Below are positions 13,446 to 19,822 of a stretch of DNA of 19,822 nt, one piece after another (position 1 is the stretch's first letter; each line of letters opens with the position of its first letter). The stretch lies in the NCBI GenBank assembly GCA_001464255.1, contig LNFD01000374.1, forward strand, positions 1-19,822. The letters are read 5' to 3'. This DNA comes from Actinomycetales bacterium Ga0077552 (lineage in GTDB: Bacteria > Actinomycetota > Actinomycetes > Actinomycetales > Microbacteriaceae). The translations under genes and the position numbers were made by a program. Below the pieces are notes generated by a model. That model was not told the DNA's origin. It saw nothing but the letters and a program-made list of their open reading frames with translations, and did no database searches.

Positions 13446-15146
13446 GTGCCTGCCACCATCGCCGAGCTCGAGCCCTCGCTGCGCGCTCTGCGCGCGGGTG
13501 CGGAGCGCTGGGTGCGCATGACGATCGCCGAACGCCGCGCCCTGCTGCGGGCCGTGCGGGCGGCCACGCTCGAAGCCGCGCCCGCCTGGGTCGACGCCGC
13601 GTGCGCGCTCAAGGGCATCGACCCGCGCAGCCCCGCCGCGGGCGAGGAGTGGTCGAGGGGACCCTACGCGGTCATCACGGCGACGAGCGCGATCGAGAAG
13701 ACTCTCAAGCTCATCGAGAAGGGCCGTTCGCCCATCGACGAGGTCGAGCTCGGCACGGCGCCGGGCGGGCGCACGACCCTCGCCGTCTTCCCCTACCTGG
13801 CGAAAGACATCGTGCTGCAGGGCTACGAGGCGAAGCTCTGGCTGCGGCCGGGCGTCTCGCTCGACCAGGCGCGCCGCGGGGTGGCCCGCGCGCTGCGCGA
13901 CCCCCACCGCGCGCCCCGCGTGACCCTCGTGCTCGGCGCGGGCAACATCACGGGCATCCCGGCCCTCGACGTGCTGACGGCCCTCTACCAGGAGGCCTCG
14001 GCCGTCGTCGTCAAGCTCAACCCCGTCAACGCCCGCGTCGGTGCCGCCATGAAGCGGGCCTTCGCGCCCCTCATCGAGCTCGGCGTGCTGCTCATCACCG
14101 AGGGCGGGCAGGAGGTCGGGGCGGCACTCATCCACCACGAGTCCGTCGACGCCGTGCACATCACCGGCAGCCGCCACACGCACGACGCGATCGTGTGGGG
14201 TACTGATGTCGACGCCGAGAAGCGGCGCGCGGCGGGCACACCGCTGCTGACGAAACCCATCACGAGCGAGCTCGGCGGCGTGGGCCCCGCGATCATCGTG
14301 CCGGAGGACGGCTGGTCGAGCGAGAACGTCGACGATGTCGCCCGCAACATCGTCACCCAGCGCCTGCACAACAGCGGCTTCAACTGCATCGCCACGCAGA
14401 TCGTCGTCATCCCCGAGGCGTGGCAGCGCGCCGATGAGTTCGTCGAGGCGGTGCGCCGGCATTATGCCGCCGCGCCCGAGCGCCCCGCGTACTACCCGGG
14501 CGCATCCAGCCGCCAGCTCGCCGTCGTCACGGTGCACCCCGATGCGGCGGTGCTGGGCGGCGACCCGAACGTTCCGCGCACGCTCGTCGACCACCTCGAC
14601 CCCGAGAACGCCGACGAGCACCTGTTCACGGTCGAGGCCTTCGCGCCCGTGCTCGGCATCGTGCGGCTGCCGGGTTCGCGCGAACCCGGGGCGTTCCTGG
14701 ATGCCGCGGTCGCGTTCGCGAACGATCGTCTCGCGGGCACGCTGGGCGCCGGCATCCACATCCACCCCCGCACGCGCGATGCGCTCGGCGGTCAGTTCGA
14801 CCGTGCCGTCGCCGAGCTGCGCTACGGCACCATCGGCGTCAACGCGTGGACGGGCACGATCTTCGGCATGCCCGGTGCGAGCTGGGGCGCCTTCCCCGGC
14901 CACACGCTCGCCGACGTGGGCAGCGGCATCGGCATCGTGCACAACGCGCTGCTGCTCGACCCCGAGCACGTCGAGCGCACCGTCGGCACCGGAACCTGGA
15001 AGCCCTCGCCGACCCCGCTCTGGTACGTCGACAACCGCACGGCGCACGTCACCGCGCGCCGGCTCACGCGCTTCGCGGGCATCGACTCGTGGGCCATCGC
15101 GGCGCCGATCGGTGCCGCCGCGATCGACAGCTACCGGAAGGGCTGA
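13446..15146 (+). CDS. Aldehyde dehydrogenase family protein
   Basis: An NAD(P)-dependent aldehyde dehydrogenase of 566 residues, longer than the common ~480-500. The oxyanion/cofactor asparagine is in GAGNITGIP (Asn167), the cofactor lysine in VVVKLNP (Lys190), the cofactor-binding loop is VDAVHITGS (~234-242), the general-base glutamate is in ITSELGGVGP (Glu275) and the nucleophile is Cys314 in NSGFNCIATQ. All are present, so it should be active. The extra length lies in the N-terminal ~100 residues and in the segment around 360-440. The GTG start is supported by GGAGGA five bases upstream. It is followed after 2 nt by a GMC oxidoreductase, suggesting sequential alcohol to aldehyde to acid oxidation of a hydrophobic substrate. 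The exact substrate is unknown. Confidence 0.92.
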   Translation: MPATIAELEPSLRALRAGAERWVRMTIAERRALLRAVRAATLEAAPAWVDAACALKGIDPRSPAAGEEWSRGPYAVITATSAIEKTLKLIEKGRSPIDEVELGTAPGGRTTLAVFPYLAKDIVLQGYEAKLWLRPGVSLDQARRGVARALRDPHRAPRVTLVLGAGNITGIPALDVLTALYQEASAVVVKLNPVNARVGAAMKRAFAPLIELGVLLITEGGQEVGAALIHHESVDAVHITGSRHTHDAIVWGTDVDAEKRRAAGTPLLTKPITSELGGVGPAIIVPEDGWSSENVDDVARNIVTQRLHNSGFNCIATQIVVIPEAWQRADEFVEAVRRHYAAAPERPAYYPGASSRQLAVVTVHPDAAVLGGDPNVPRTLVDHLDPENADEHLFTVEAFAPVLGIVRLPGSREPGAFLDAAVAFANDRLAGTLGAGIHIHPRTRDALGGQFDRAVAELRYGTIGVNAWTGTIFGMPGASWGAFPGHTLADVGSGIGIVHNALLLDPEHVERTVGTGTWKPSPTPLWYVDNRTAHVTARRLTRFAGIDSWAIAAPIGAAAIDSYRKG

Positions 15147-15148
15147 GC

Positions 15149-16882
15149 ATGGTCGGCACGGCAGAGCACCACGACGTCATCGTGGTGGGCTCGGGCTTCG
15201 GCGGCTCGGTCGCCGCGCTGCGCCTGGTCGAGAAGGGCTACTCGGTCGCCGTGCTCGAGGCCGGTCGGCGCTTCGCCGACGACGAGTTCGCGAAGAACTC
15301 CTGGAGCTTGAAGAAGTTCTTCTGGGCGCCCGCGTTCGGGCTGCTCGGCATCCAGCGCATCCACCTGCTCGACGACGTCATGATCCTGGCCGGCGCCGGC
15401 GTCGGCGGCGGCTCGCTCGTCTACGCCAACACGCTCTACCGGCCGGCGAGCGACGCGTTCTTCACCGACCGCCAGTGGGCGCACATCACCGACTGGAAGG
15501 CCGAGCTCGACGCCTACTACGACCAGGCCTCGCGCATGCTCGGCGTCGCCATCAACCCGACGATCACGCCCGCCGACGAGATCATGCAGAAGGTGGCCGC
15601 CGACCTCGGCGTCGCCGACAGCTTCCACCTCACGCCCGTCGGCGTGTACTTCGGCGAGGGCGCAGGAGTCGAGGCGCCCGACCCCTACTTCGGCGGGGCA
15701 GGGCCGACGCGGCGCGGCTGCATCGAGTGCGGCGAGTGCATGACGGGCTGCCGCCACAACGCCAAGAACACGCTCGTCAAGAACTACCTGCACCTCGCCG
15801 AGTCGGCGGGCGCGGTCGTGCACCCGCTCACGACGGTCACGAGGGTCGCCCCGCGACCGGGCGGCGGGTACTCGGTGACCACGCGCACGACGGGCAAGGG
15901 TCGACGCACCGAGCGCACGCTCACGGCCGACCAGGTCGTCGTCGCCGCGGGCGCGTGGGGCACCCAGCAGCTGCTGCACCGCATGAAGGCAGAGGGGCAC
16001 CTGCCGGGCATCTCCGATCGGCTGGGCGAGCTGACCCGCACGAACTCCGAGGCCCTCGGCGGAGCATCCACCGCCCTGCGCCACGCGCGCGGCGTCGACA
16101 TGACGCGCGGCGTCGCGATCACCTCCTCGATCCACCCCGACGAGCACACCCACATCGAGCCCTGCCGCTACGGGCACGGCTCGAACGCCCTCGCGCTGCT
16201 CGCGACGCTCGCCGTGCCCGGCGGTCGGCGCACGCCGCGCTGGCTGCTCTGGATCGGCCAGCTGCTGCGCCATCCCGCCCGCGTCGCCTCGATGGTGTTC
16301 GGCCTCGGCAGCTGGAGCGAGCGCACGATCGTCGGCCTCGTCATGCAGAACCGCGACAACTCGCTCACGGTGCGCGCCGGGCGCGGGCCGTTCGGGGGCT
16401 TCCGGCTGCGGTCGAGCCAGGGCCACGGCGAGCCCAACCCGACCTACCTGCCCGAGGCCAACCAGGCGTACGGGCTCATGGCCCAGCACATGAACGGCTT
16501 CGCGCAGTCGGGCATCAGCGAGGTCTTCGATGTGCCCATGACGGCCCACTTCCTCGGCGGCTGCCCCATCGGCGACTCGGCCGAGACCGGCGTCGTCGAC
16601 CCGTACCACCGCGTCTTCGGGCACGAGGGCCTGCACGTCGTCGACGGCGCGGCCATCTCGGCGAACCTCGGGGTCAATCCCTCGCTCACGATCACCGCGC
16701 AGGCGGAACGCGCCTTCGCGCTCTGGCCGAATCGCGGCGACGCGGATGCCCGGCCCGCGCTCGGCTCGACCTACGCGCCCGTGCCTCCCGTCACCCCGAG
16801 GTCGCCCGTGGTGCCAGCCGGCGCGATGGGCGAGCTGCGCCTGCCCGTGCCGCTGGGCCTGCCCCGCGTGCGTCGCGCCTGA
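15149..16882 (+). CDS. GMC-family FAD oxidoreductase (cholesterol-oxidase/ChoD-like)
   Basis: A 577-residue flavoprotein oxidising an alcohol. The N-terminal FAD motif is DVIVVGSGFGGSVAALRL (9-26) with VLEAGRR, and AGAGVGGGSLVYANTLYRP (~81-99) is the GMC flavin-attachment region. The active-site histidine and asparagine are likely His467 (AHFLGGCPIG) and Asn510 (LGVNPSLTI). The length and the HFLGGCPIG and NPSLTITAQAERA blocks match bacterial ChoD-type GMC proteins. A four-cysteine stretch, GCIECGECMTGCRHN (Cys191, 194, 197 and 201), precedes the substrate domain and looks like a ferredoxin-type cluster loop, though without the usual C-terminal Cys-Pro. The ATG has GGAAGGG six bases upstream. 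Translation is probably coupled to ALDH. Substrate may be a sterol-like or long-chain alcohol; this is inference. Confidence 0.88.
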   Translation: MVGTAEHHDVIVVGSGFGGSVAALRLVEKGYSVAVLEAGRRFADDEFAKNSWSLKKFFWAPAFGLLGIQRIHLLDDVMILAGAGVGGGSLVYANTLYRPASDAFFTDRQWAHITDWKAELDAYYDQASRMLGVAINPTITPADEIMQKVAADLGVADSFHLTPVGVYFGEGAGVEAPDPYFGGAGPTRRGCIECGECMTGCRHNAKNTLVKNYLHLAESAGAVVHPLTTVTRVAPRPGGGYSVTTRTTGKGRRTERTLTADQVVVAAGAWGTQQLLHRMKAEGHLPGISDRLGELTRTNSEALGGASTALRHARGVDMTRGVAITSSIHPDEHTHIEPCRYGHGSNALALLATLAVPGGRRTPRWLLWIGQLLRHPARVASMVFGLGSWSERTIVGLVMQNRDNSLTVRAGRGPFGGFRLRSSQGHGEPNPTYLPEANQAYGLMAQHMNGFAQSGISEVFDVPMTAHFLGGCPIGDSAETGVVDPYHRVFGHEGLHVVDGAAISANLGVNPSLTITAQAERAFALWPNRGDADARPALGSTYAPVPPVTPRSPVVPAGAMGELRLPVPLGLPRVRRA

Positions 16883-16887
16883 ACCCG

Positions 16888-16919
16888 GCCGTTTTGCCCC
16901 AGATCTGGGCCAGAACGGC
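16888..16919. terminator. AGATCT-centred palindrome, copy 1 (after the GMC gene)
   Basis: A 32-nt near-perfect palindrome centred on AGATCT at 16901-16906, with 14 of 16 positions complementary plus one G-T and one mismatch. It begins 5 nt after the GMC stop. There is no U-tract on either side. It shares the 13-nt core GCCCCAGATCTGG with a second copy 20 nt downstream. It probably ends the ALDH-GMC transcript, but its symmetry also fits a protein-binding or dispersed palindromic repeat. Confidence 0.6.
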
Positions 16920-16938
16920 ATATGGACTCACGCGTTAG

Positions 16939-16972
16939 CGCCCTTTCGCCCCAGATCTGGCGCAAAAGGGCG
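16939..16972. terminator. AGATCT-centred palindrome, copy 2 (after copA)
   Basis: A 34-nt palindrome centred on AGATCT at 16953-16958 with two mismatched positions of 17. It begins 3 nt beyond the copA stop on the minus strand. The outer arms (CGCCCTTT and AAAGGGCG) differ from copy 1 but keep self-complementarity, which suggests selection on the fold. It probably terminates copA. No U-tract follows. Confidence 0.6.
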
Positions 16973-16975
16973 GTG

Positions 16976-19255
16976 CTAGCGCGCAGCGGGCTTGAACCCG
17001 CGCAGCCGAAGCGAGTTCGTCACGACGAACACGCTCGAGAACGCCATGGCGAGCCCGGCGAGCAGCGGGTTGAGCAGCCCGAGCATGGCGACTGGGATCG
17101 CCGCGACGTTGTAACCGAAGGCCCAGAACAGGTTGCCGATGATCGTGCGCAGGGTGCGCCGCGCGAGCCGGATGGCGTCGACGACGACGAGCAGGTCGCC
17201 GCTCACGACCGTGAGGTCGGAGGCCGCCATGGCCGCGTCTGTGCCGCCGCCCATCGCGATGCCGAGGTCGGCCGCGGCGAGCGCCGCCGCGTCGTTGACG
17301 CCGTCGCCGACCATCGCGACGACGTGACCGTCTGCCTGCAGCTGGCGGATGACGTCGAGCTTGCCCGCGGGCGTCACGCCGGCGCGTACGTCGTCGATGC
17401 CGAGCGCCGACCCGACGGAGCGCGCAGCGCCGACGTTGTCGCCGGTCAGCAGAACCGGGTCGAGCCCGAGCGCGCGGAAGCGCTCGATCGCGAGCGCCGA
17501 GCTCGGCTTGAGCGTGTCGGCGAGCACGATGACCCCGGCCACGGCGCCGTCGATCGCGACGACGATGGGCGTCGCGCCCGCGTCTTCGTGCGTCGCGATG
17601 AGGGCGGCGTCGACCTCGATCGCCCAGGCCTCGTGCAGCCACGACGCGCGGCCGATCGCGAGGGCGTGCCCCTCGACGACGGCCGTGACGCCCGCGCCCG
17701 CGTGCGAGGCGAAGCCCTCGGCCACGGGCAGCGCGATGCCGGCCGCGCGGGCGTGGTCGACGACCGCGCGGGCGAGCGGATGCTCCGAGCCGTCTTCCGC
17801 GGCGGCGGCGAGTGCGAGCATCCGGTCGCCGTCGACGCCCGCGACGGGCACGACCGCGGTGACGGTCATCTGCCCCGTCGTGACCGTGCCGGTCTTGTCG
17901 AGCACGATCGTGTCGATGCGGCGCGTGCGCTCGAGCACCTGCGGGCCGCGGATGAGGATGCCCAGCTGCGAGCCGCGCCCCGTGCCGACGAGCAGGGCCG
18001 TGGGGGTCGCGAGCCCGAGCGCGCAGGGGCACGCGATGATGAGCGTCGCGACGGCGGCCGTGAAGGCGATCTCGACCGAGCCGCCGATGAGCATCCAGCC
18101 CAGCAGCGTCACGAGGGCGAGCACGAAGACGATGGGCACGAAGACGCCCGAGACCCGGTCGGCGAGACGCTGCACCTCGGCTTTGCCGGTCTGTGCCTCC
18201 TCCACCAGTCGGCCCATACGGGCGAGCTCGGTGTCGGCGCCGATGCGCGAGGCTTCGACGACGATTCGGCCACCGACGTTGATGGTGCCGCCGACGACGC
18301 GGCTGTCGAGCTCGACGTCGACGGGCAGCGACTCGCCCGTCAGCAGCGAGTTGTCGACGCTCGAGGTGCCCTCGATGACGACGCCGTCGGTCGCGATGGT
18401 CTCGCCAGGGCGCACGACGAATCGGTCGTTGACCTGCAGCTGGCCGACGGGCACGCGCACCTCGACGCCGTCGCGCAGCACCGCCGCGTCACGCGCGGCG
18501 AGGTCAAGCAGGGCGTCGAGTGCTTCGCGGGAGGAGCGCTTGGCGCGCGCCTCGAGGTAGCGCCCGAGCAAAATGAAGACGGTGACCGCGGCAGCGACCT
18601 CGAGGTAGATCTCGTGCGCGCCCCCCTCGGGTCGCCCGAAGAACTGCAGTGTCATGGTCATGCCGGGCATGCCGGCGTCGCCGAAGAAGAGCGCGTAGAG
18701 GCTCCACAGGTAGGCGGCGGTGACGCCGACCGAGATGAGCGTGTCCATGCTCGCGATGAAGCGGCGCGCATTGTGCAGCGCAACCTTGTGGAACGGCCAC
18801 GCGCCCCACACCGCCACCGGCGAGGCCAGGGTCAGCGCGAGCCACTGCCAGTTCATGAACTGCAGCGCGGGAATCATCGACATCAGCAGCACCGGTACTG
18901 TCAACACGGCGGAGATGATCAACCGTTGCCGAAGGGGTGCCAGCTCGTCGACCGGTGTCGCCAGCGGGGCGGTGGATGCTGCGCTCACCTCGCGCGGTAC
19001 GACCACGGCCGCCCCGTACCCGGCCTTCTGCACGGCCGCAATGAGCGCGTCGGCGTCGAGCTGCCCGCCGTCGGCCGCGCGCACTGACGCCTTCTCGGTC
19101 GCGTAGTTGACCGTCGCTTCGACGCCCGGCACCTTGTTGAGGCCGCGCTCGATGCGGTTGGCGCACGAGGCGCAGGTCATGCCCGTGAGTTCGAGTTGCA
19201 GATCGTGCGCGACGCTCGGCGACGGCGCGCTGGGGGCCATCAGCTCAGTCGTCAT
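16976..19255 (-). CDS. copA: Copper-exporting P1B-type ATPase
   Basis: A Cu(I) efflux pump of 759 residues. One N-terminal heavy-metal-associated domain (about 18-84) carries GMTCASC (Cys28 and Cys31). The catalytic core has TGES (306-309), the phosphorylated Asp453 in DKTGT, the P1B-specific HP in SEHPLA (His492-Pro493), TGDN (604-607) and GDGVND (650-655). The transmembrane metal site is CPC at 409-411 with YN at 715-716 and MxxSS at 737-741, the set that defines the P1B-1 copper class. The ATG start lies 4 nt after the copZ-like stop; an upstream in-frame start at 19306 would run through the copZ coding end and adds nothing family-like. Transcribed with the CopZ-like gene from a promoter with a CsoR-like site. 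All key residues are intact. Confidence 0.96.
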   Translation of the reverse strand: MTTELMAPSAPSPSVAHDLQLELTGMTCASCANRIERGLNKVPGVEATVNYATEKASVRAADGGQLDADALIAAVQKAGYGAAVVVPREVSAASTAPLATPVDELAPLRQRLIISAVLTVPVLLMSMIPALQFMNWQWLALTLASPVAVWGAWPFHKVALHNARRFIASMDTLISVGVTAAYLWSLYALFFGDAGMPGMTMTLQFFGRPEGGAHEIYLEVAAAVTVFILLGRYLEARAKRSSREALDALLDLAARDAAVLRDGVEVRVPVGQLQVNDRFVVRPGETIATDGVVIEGTSSVDNSLLTGESLPVDVELDSRVVGGTINVGGRIVVEASRIGADTELARMGRLVEEAQTGKAEVQRLADRVSGVFVPIVFVLALVTLLGWMLIGGSVEIAFTAAVATLIIACPCALGLATPTALLVGTGRGSQLGILIRGPQVLERTRRIDTIVLDKTGTVTTGQMTVTAVVPVAGVDGDRMLALAAAAEDGSEHPLARAVVDHARAAGIALPVAEGFASHAGAGVTAVVEGHALAIGRASWLHEAWAIEVDAALIATHEDAGATPIVVAIDGAVAGVIVLADTLKPSSALAIERFRALGLDPVLLTGDNVGAARSVGSALGIDDVRAGVTPAGKLDVIRQLQADGHVVAMVGDGVNDAAALAAADLGIAMGGGTDAAMAASDLTVVSGDLLVVVDAIRLARRTLRTIIGNLFWAFGYNVAAIPVAMLGLLNPLLAGLAMAFSSVFVVTNSLRLRGFKPAAR

Positions 19256-19259
19256 GGCC

Positions 19260-19646
19260 TTAGGCCAGCTGGTAGCCGGCCTCTTCGACGGCGGCACGCA
19301 CGGCATCCGCGTCGAGGGGACCAGAGGAAGTCACGGTGACGCGGGAGGCGCCACCCTTCTTCAGCTCGACCTCAACCGACTCGACGCCAGCGATCGCACC
19401 GACCTCTTCGCTGACGCTCGAGACGCAGTGGCCGCAGGTCATTCCGGTGACGAGAAACTCAGTGCCAGCGTTGTGGCGGGGCGCGTCAACGGCGCTGTCG
19501 GCGACACTGTCGGTCGCCGTGTCGGCCGCGGAATCCGTGCCGCACATACACGAGCCGCCACCGCAGCATCCCCCCGCGTCAGCGGCGGGGTCGTCGACGG
19601 ATGCTCCGTTGAGCAGGTTCAGGTGATCGTTCTGCGAAGTGTCCAT
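19260..19646 (-). CDS. copZ: CopZ-like copper chaperone with cysteine-rich N-terminal extension
   Basis: A 128-residue protein whose last ~68 residues are a heavy-metal-associated domain: TEFLVTGMTCGHCVSS gives the Cu(I)-binding CxxC, ending with AVEEAGYQLA as in CopZ. Classical CopZ is only ~70 residues; here an N-terminal extension of ~60 residues holds a second cluster, GGCCGGGSCMCG (~31-42, four cysteines plus Met), and a linker rich in Ala/Asp/Ser/Val with an ADTATDSVADSAVD pattern. The extension could bind extra copper or buffer it. It would hand Cu(I) to CopA, encoded 4 nt downstream. The ATG at MDTSQN was chosen because a start 12 codons upstream would place the promoter and operator inside the gene. 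Confidence 0.88.
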   Translation of the reverse strand: MDTSQNDHLNLLNGASVDDPAADAGGCCGGGSCMCGTDSAADTATDSVADSAVDAPRHNAGTEFLVTGMTCGHCVSSVSEEVGAIAGVESVEVELKKGGASRVTVTSSGPLDADAVRAAVEEAGYQLA

Positions 19647-19658
19647 GTGCGCCAGACT

Positions 19659-19677
19659 ACCATACCCCCCAGAGGTA
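19659..19677 (-). promoter_or_regulatory. copZ-copA promoter overlapping a CsoR-like operator
   Basis: On the minus strand TATGGT (plus 19659-19664) is a good -10, ending 12 bases before the copZ ATG. Overlapping it is an interrupted palindrome with a G-tract (plus TACCCCCCAGAGGTA, 19663-19677). It resembles the TACC...GGTA sites bound by the copper-sensing repressor CsoR. Copper would therefore release repression. No csoR gene is in the window and the -35 is weak. Confidence 0.55.
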
Positions 19678-19689
19678 CACAAGCTCGGC

Positions 19690-19821
19690 CTAGCGCCGCC
19701 GTTGCGGACGCCCGCGGTCGAGCGCGATCTCGATGAGCTTGCCGCTTATGCGGGTGCCCTGCAGCTTGGCGAGCACGGCTGGCGAGAGGTTCGCAGGCAG
19801 CTCGACGATCGAGAAGTCCGG
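19690..19821 (-). CDS. DEAD-box ATP-dependent RNA helicase, C-terminal fragment (truncated by window edge)
   Basis: Only the last 43 residues and the TAG stop are inside the window; the frame is open to the right edge. The visible sequence runs from PDFSIVELPANLSPAVLAKL through RISGKLIEIALDRG to a basic RPQRRR end. This matches the tail of the DbpA-type RNA-binding domain found at the C-terminus of actinobacterial DEAD-box helicases (CsdA/DeaD-like), an RRM-like fold ending in GxxI-x-I-x-x-DRG. Such enzymes remodel rRNA and mRNA, often in ribosome assembly. It is encoded upstream of copZ on the same strand, 43 nt away, but the copper promoter in that gap suggests separate control. Confidence 0.78.
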   Translation of the reverse strand, partial: PDFSIVELPANLSPAVLAKLQGTRISGKLIEIALDRGRPQRRR

Positions 19822-19822
19822 C

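Noticed and set aside
13311..15047. 578-codon minus-strand frame opposite ALDH
   Set aside because: Asp/Arg/Val/Glu-rich mirror of the ALDH codons; no start signals and no domain.
14335..16938. 867-codon plus-strand frame overlapping ALDH and GMC
   Set aside because: Shifted reading of two well-supported enzymes; Arg/Ser/Pro-rich with no motif.
16922..19087. 721-codon plus-strand frame opposite copA
   Set aside because: Antisense of a P-type ATPase with all catalytic motifs; the translation is low-complexity.
19256..19306. Upstream start extending CopA into the copZ coding end
   Set aside because: Adds 17 residues unlike CopA; the ATG 4 nt after copZ fits normal operon spacing.
1..19822. 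CRISPR array, tRNA, rRNA, insertion sequence, att site or defence system
   Set aside because: No spaced direct repeats, cloverleaf, transposase, integrase or known defence domain was seen; all major coding space is taken by recognisable housekeeping or metabolic families.

Overview
The window is about 70% GC, uses GTG and TTG starts freely, and carries NucS/EndoMS, a CsoR-type copper operator, a LAXTG-anchored surface protein and several apparently leaderless promoters. Together these point to a high-GC actinobacterium. Family Microbacteriaceae is my best guess from the overall protein style; I could not run a database search. Genes are tightly packed with many 4-nt overlaps. No gap exceeds about 130 nt. 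I see no tRNA, rRNA, CRISPR array, insertion sequence or phage gene, so this looks like ordinary chromosome with a few accessory-flavoured loci.

Layout. (1) 2-1099, plus: 3' part of a MATE efflux transporter, sharing its TAG with the convergent corA through a CTAG palindrome. (2) 1096-4212, minus: an ion-transport run, ktrB > ktrA > corA (K+ channel, its RCK subunit, and a CorA-type Mg2+/divalent channel). (3) 4265-7549: a LacI-family repressor (minus) divergent from an MFS permease and an SDR oxidoreductase (plus), with a 14-bp perfect palindrome between them as the likely operator. (4) 7657-8352, plus: nucS, the mismatch-specific endonuclease. (5) 8381-9895, minus: a secreted multi-module protein with an LAATG sortase signal. 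(6) 10025-10699, plus: a HAD phosphatase. (7) 13332-10704, minus: a translationally coupled operon of type III polyketide synthase, ICMT-family methyltransferase and FAD-dependent oxidoreductase, the same gene set as the Streptomyces srsABC phenolic-lipid operon. (8) 13446-16882, plus: an aldehyde dehydrogenase and a GMC oxidoreductase, 2 nt apart and divergent from the polyketide operon. (9) 19646-16976, minus: a copper efflux operon of a cysteine-rich CopZ-like chaperone and CopA. (10) 19821-19690, minus: the C-terminal end of a DEAD-box RNA helicase.

How they work together. KtrB/KtrA/CorA would set K+ and Mg2+ balance. The LacI/MFS/SDR trio looks like a small regulated uptake-and-oxidation unit of unknown substrate. 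The polyketide operon probably makes a methylated, hydroxylated alkylresorcinol or quinone lipid. The divergent GMC/ALDH pair could oxidise a hydrophobic alcohol to an acid and so supply or recycle acyl chains, but that link is only inference. CopZ/CopA exports Cu(I), and its promoter overlaps a CsoR-like site.

The most notable non-coding signals are two tandem AGATCT-centred palindromes between the convergent GMC and copA genes, interleaved inverted repeats upstream of the surface-protein gene, and a recurring TAnnnT hexamer placed 6-9 nt before start codons that lack a Shine-Dalgarno sequence.
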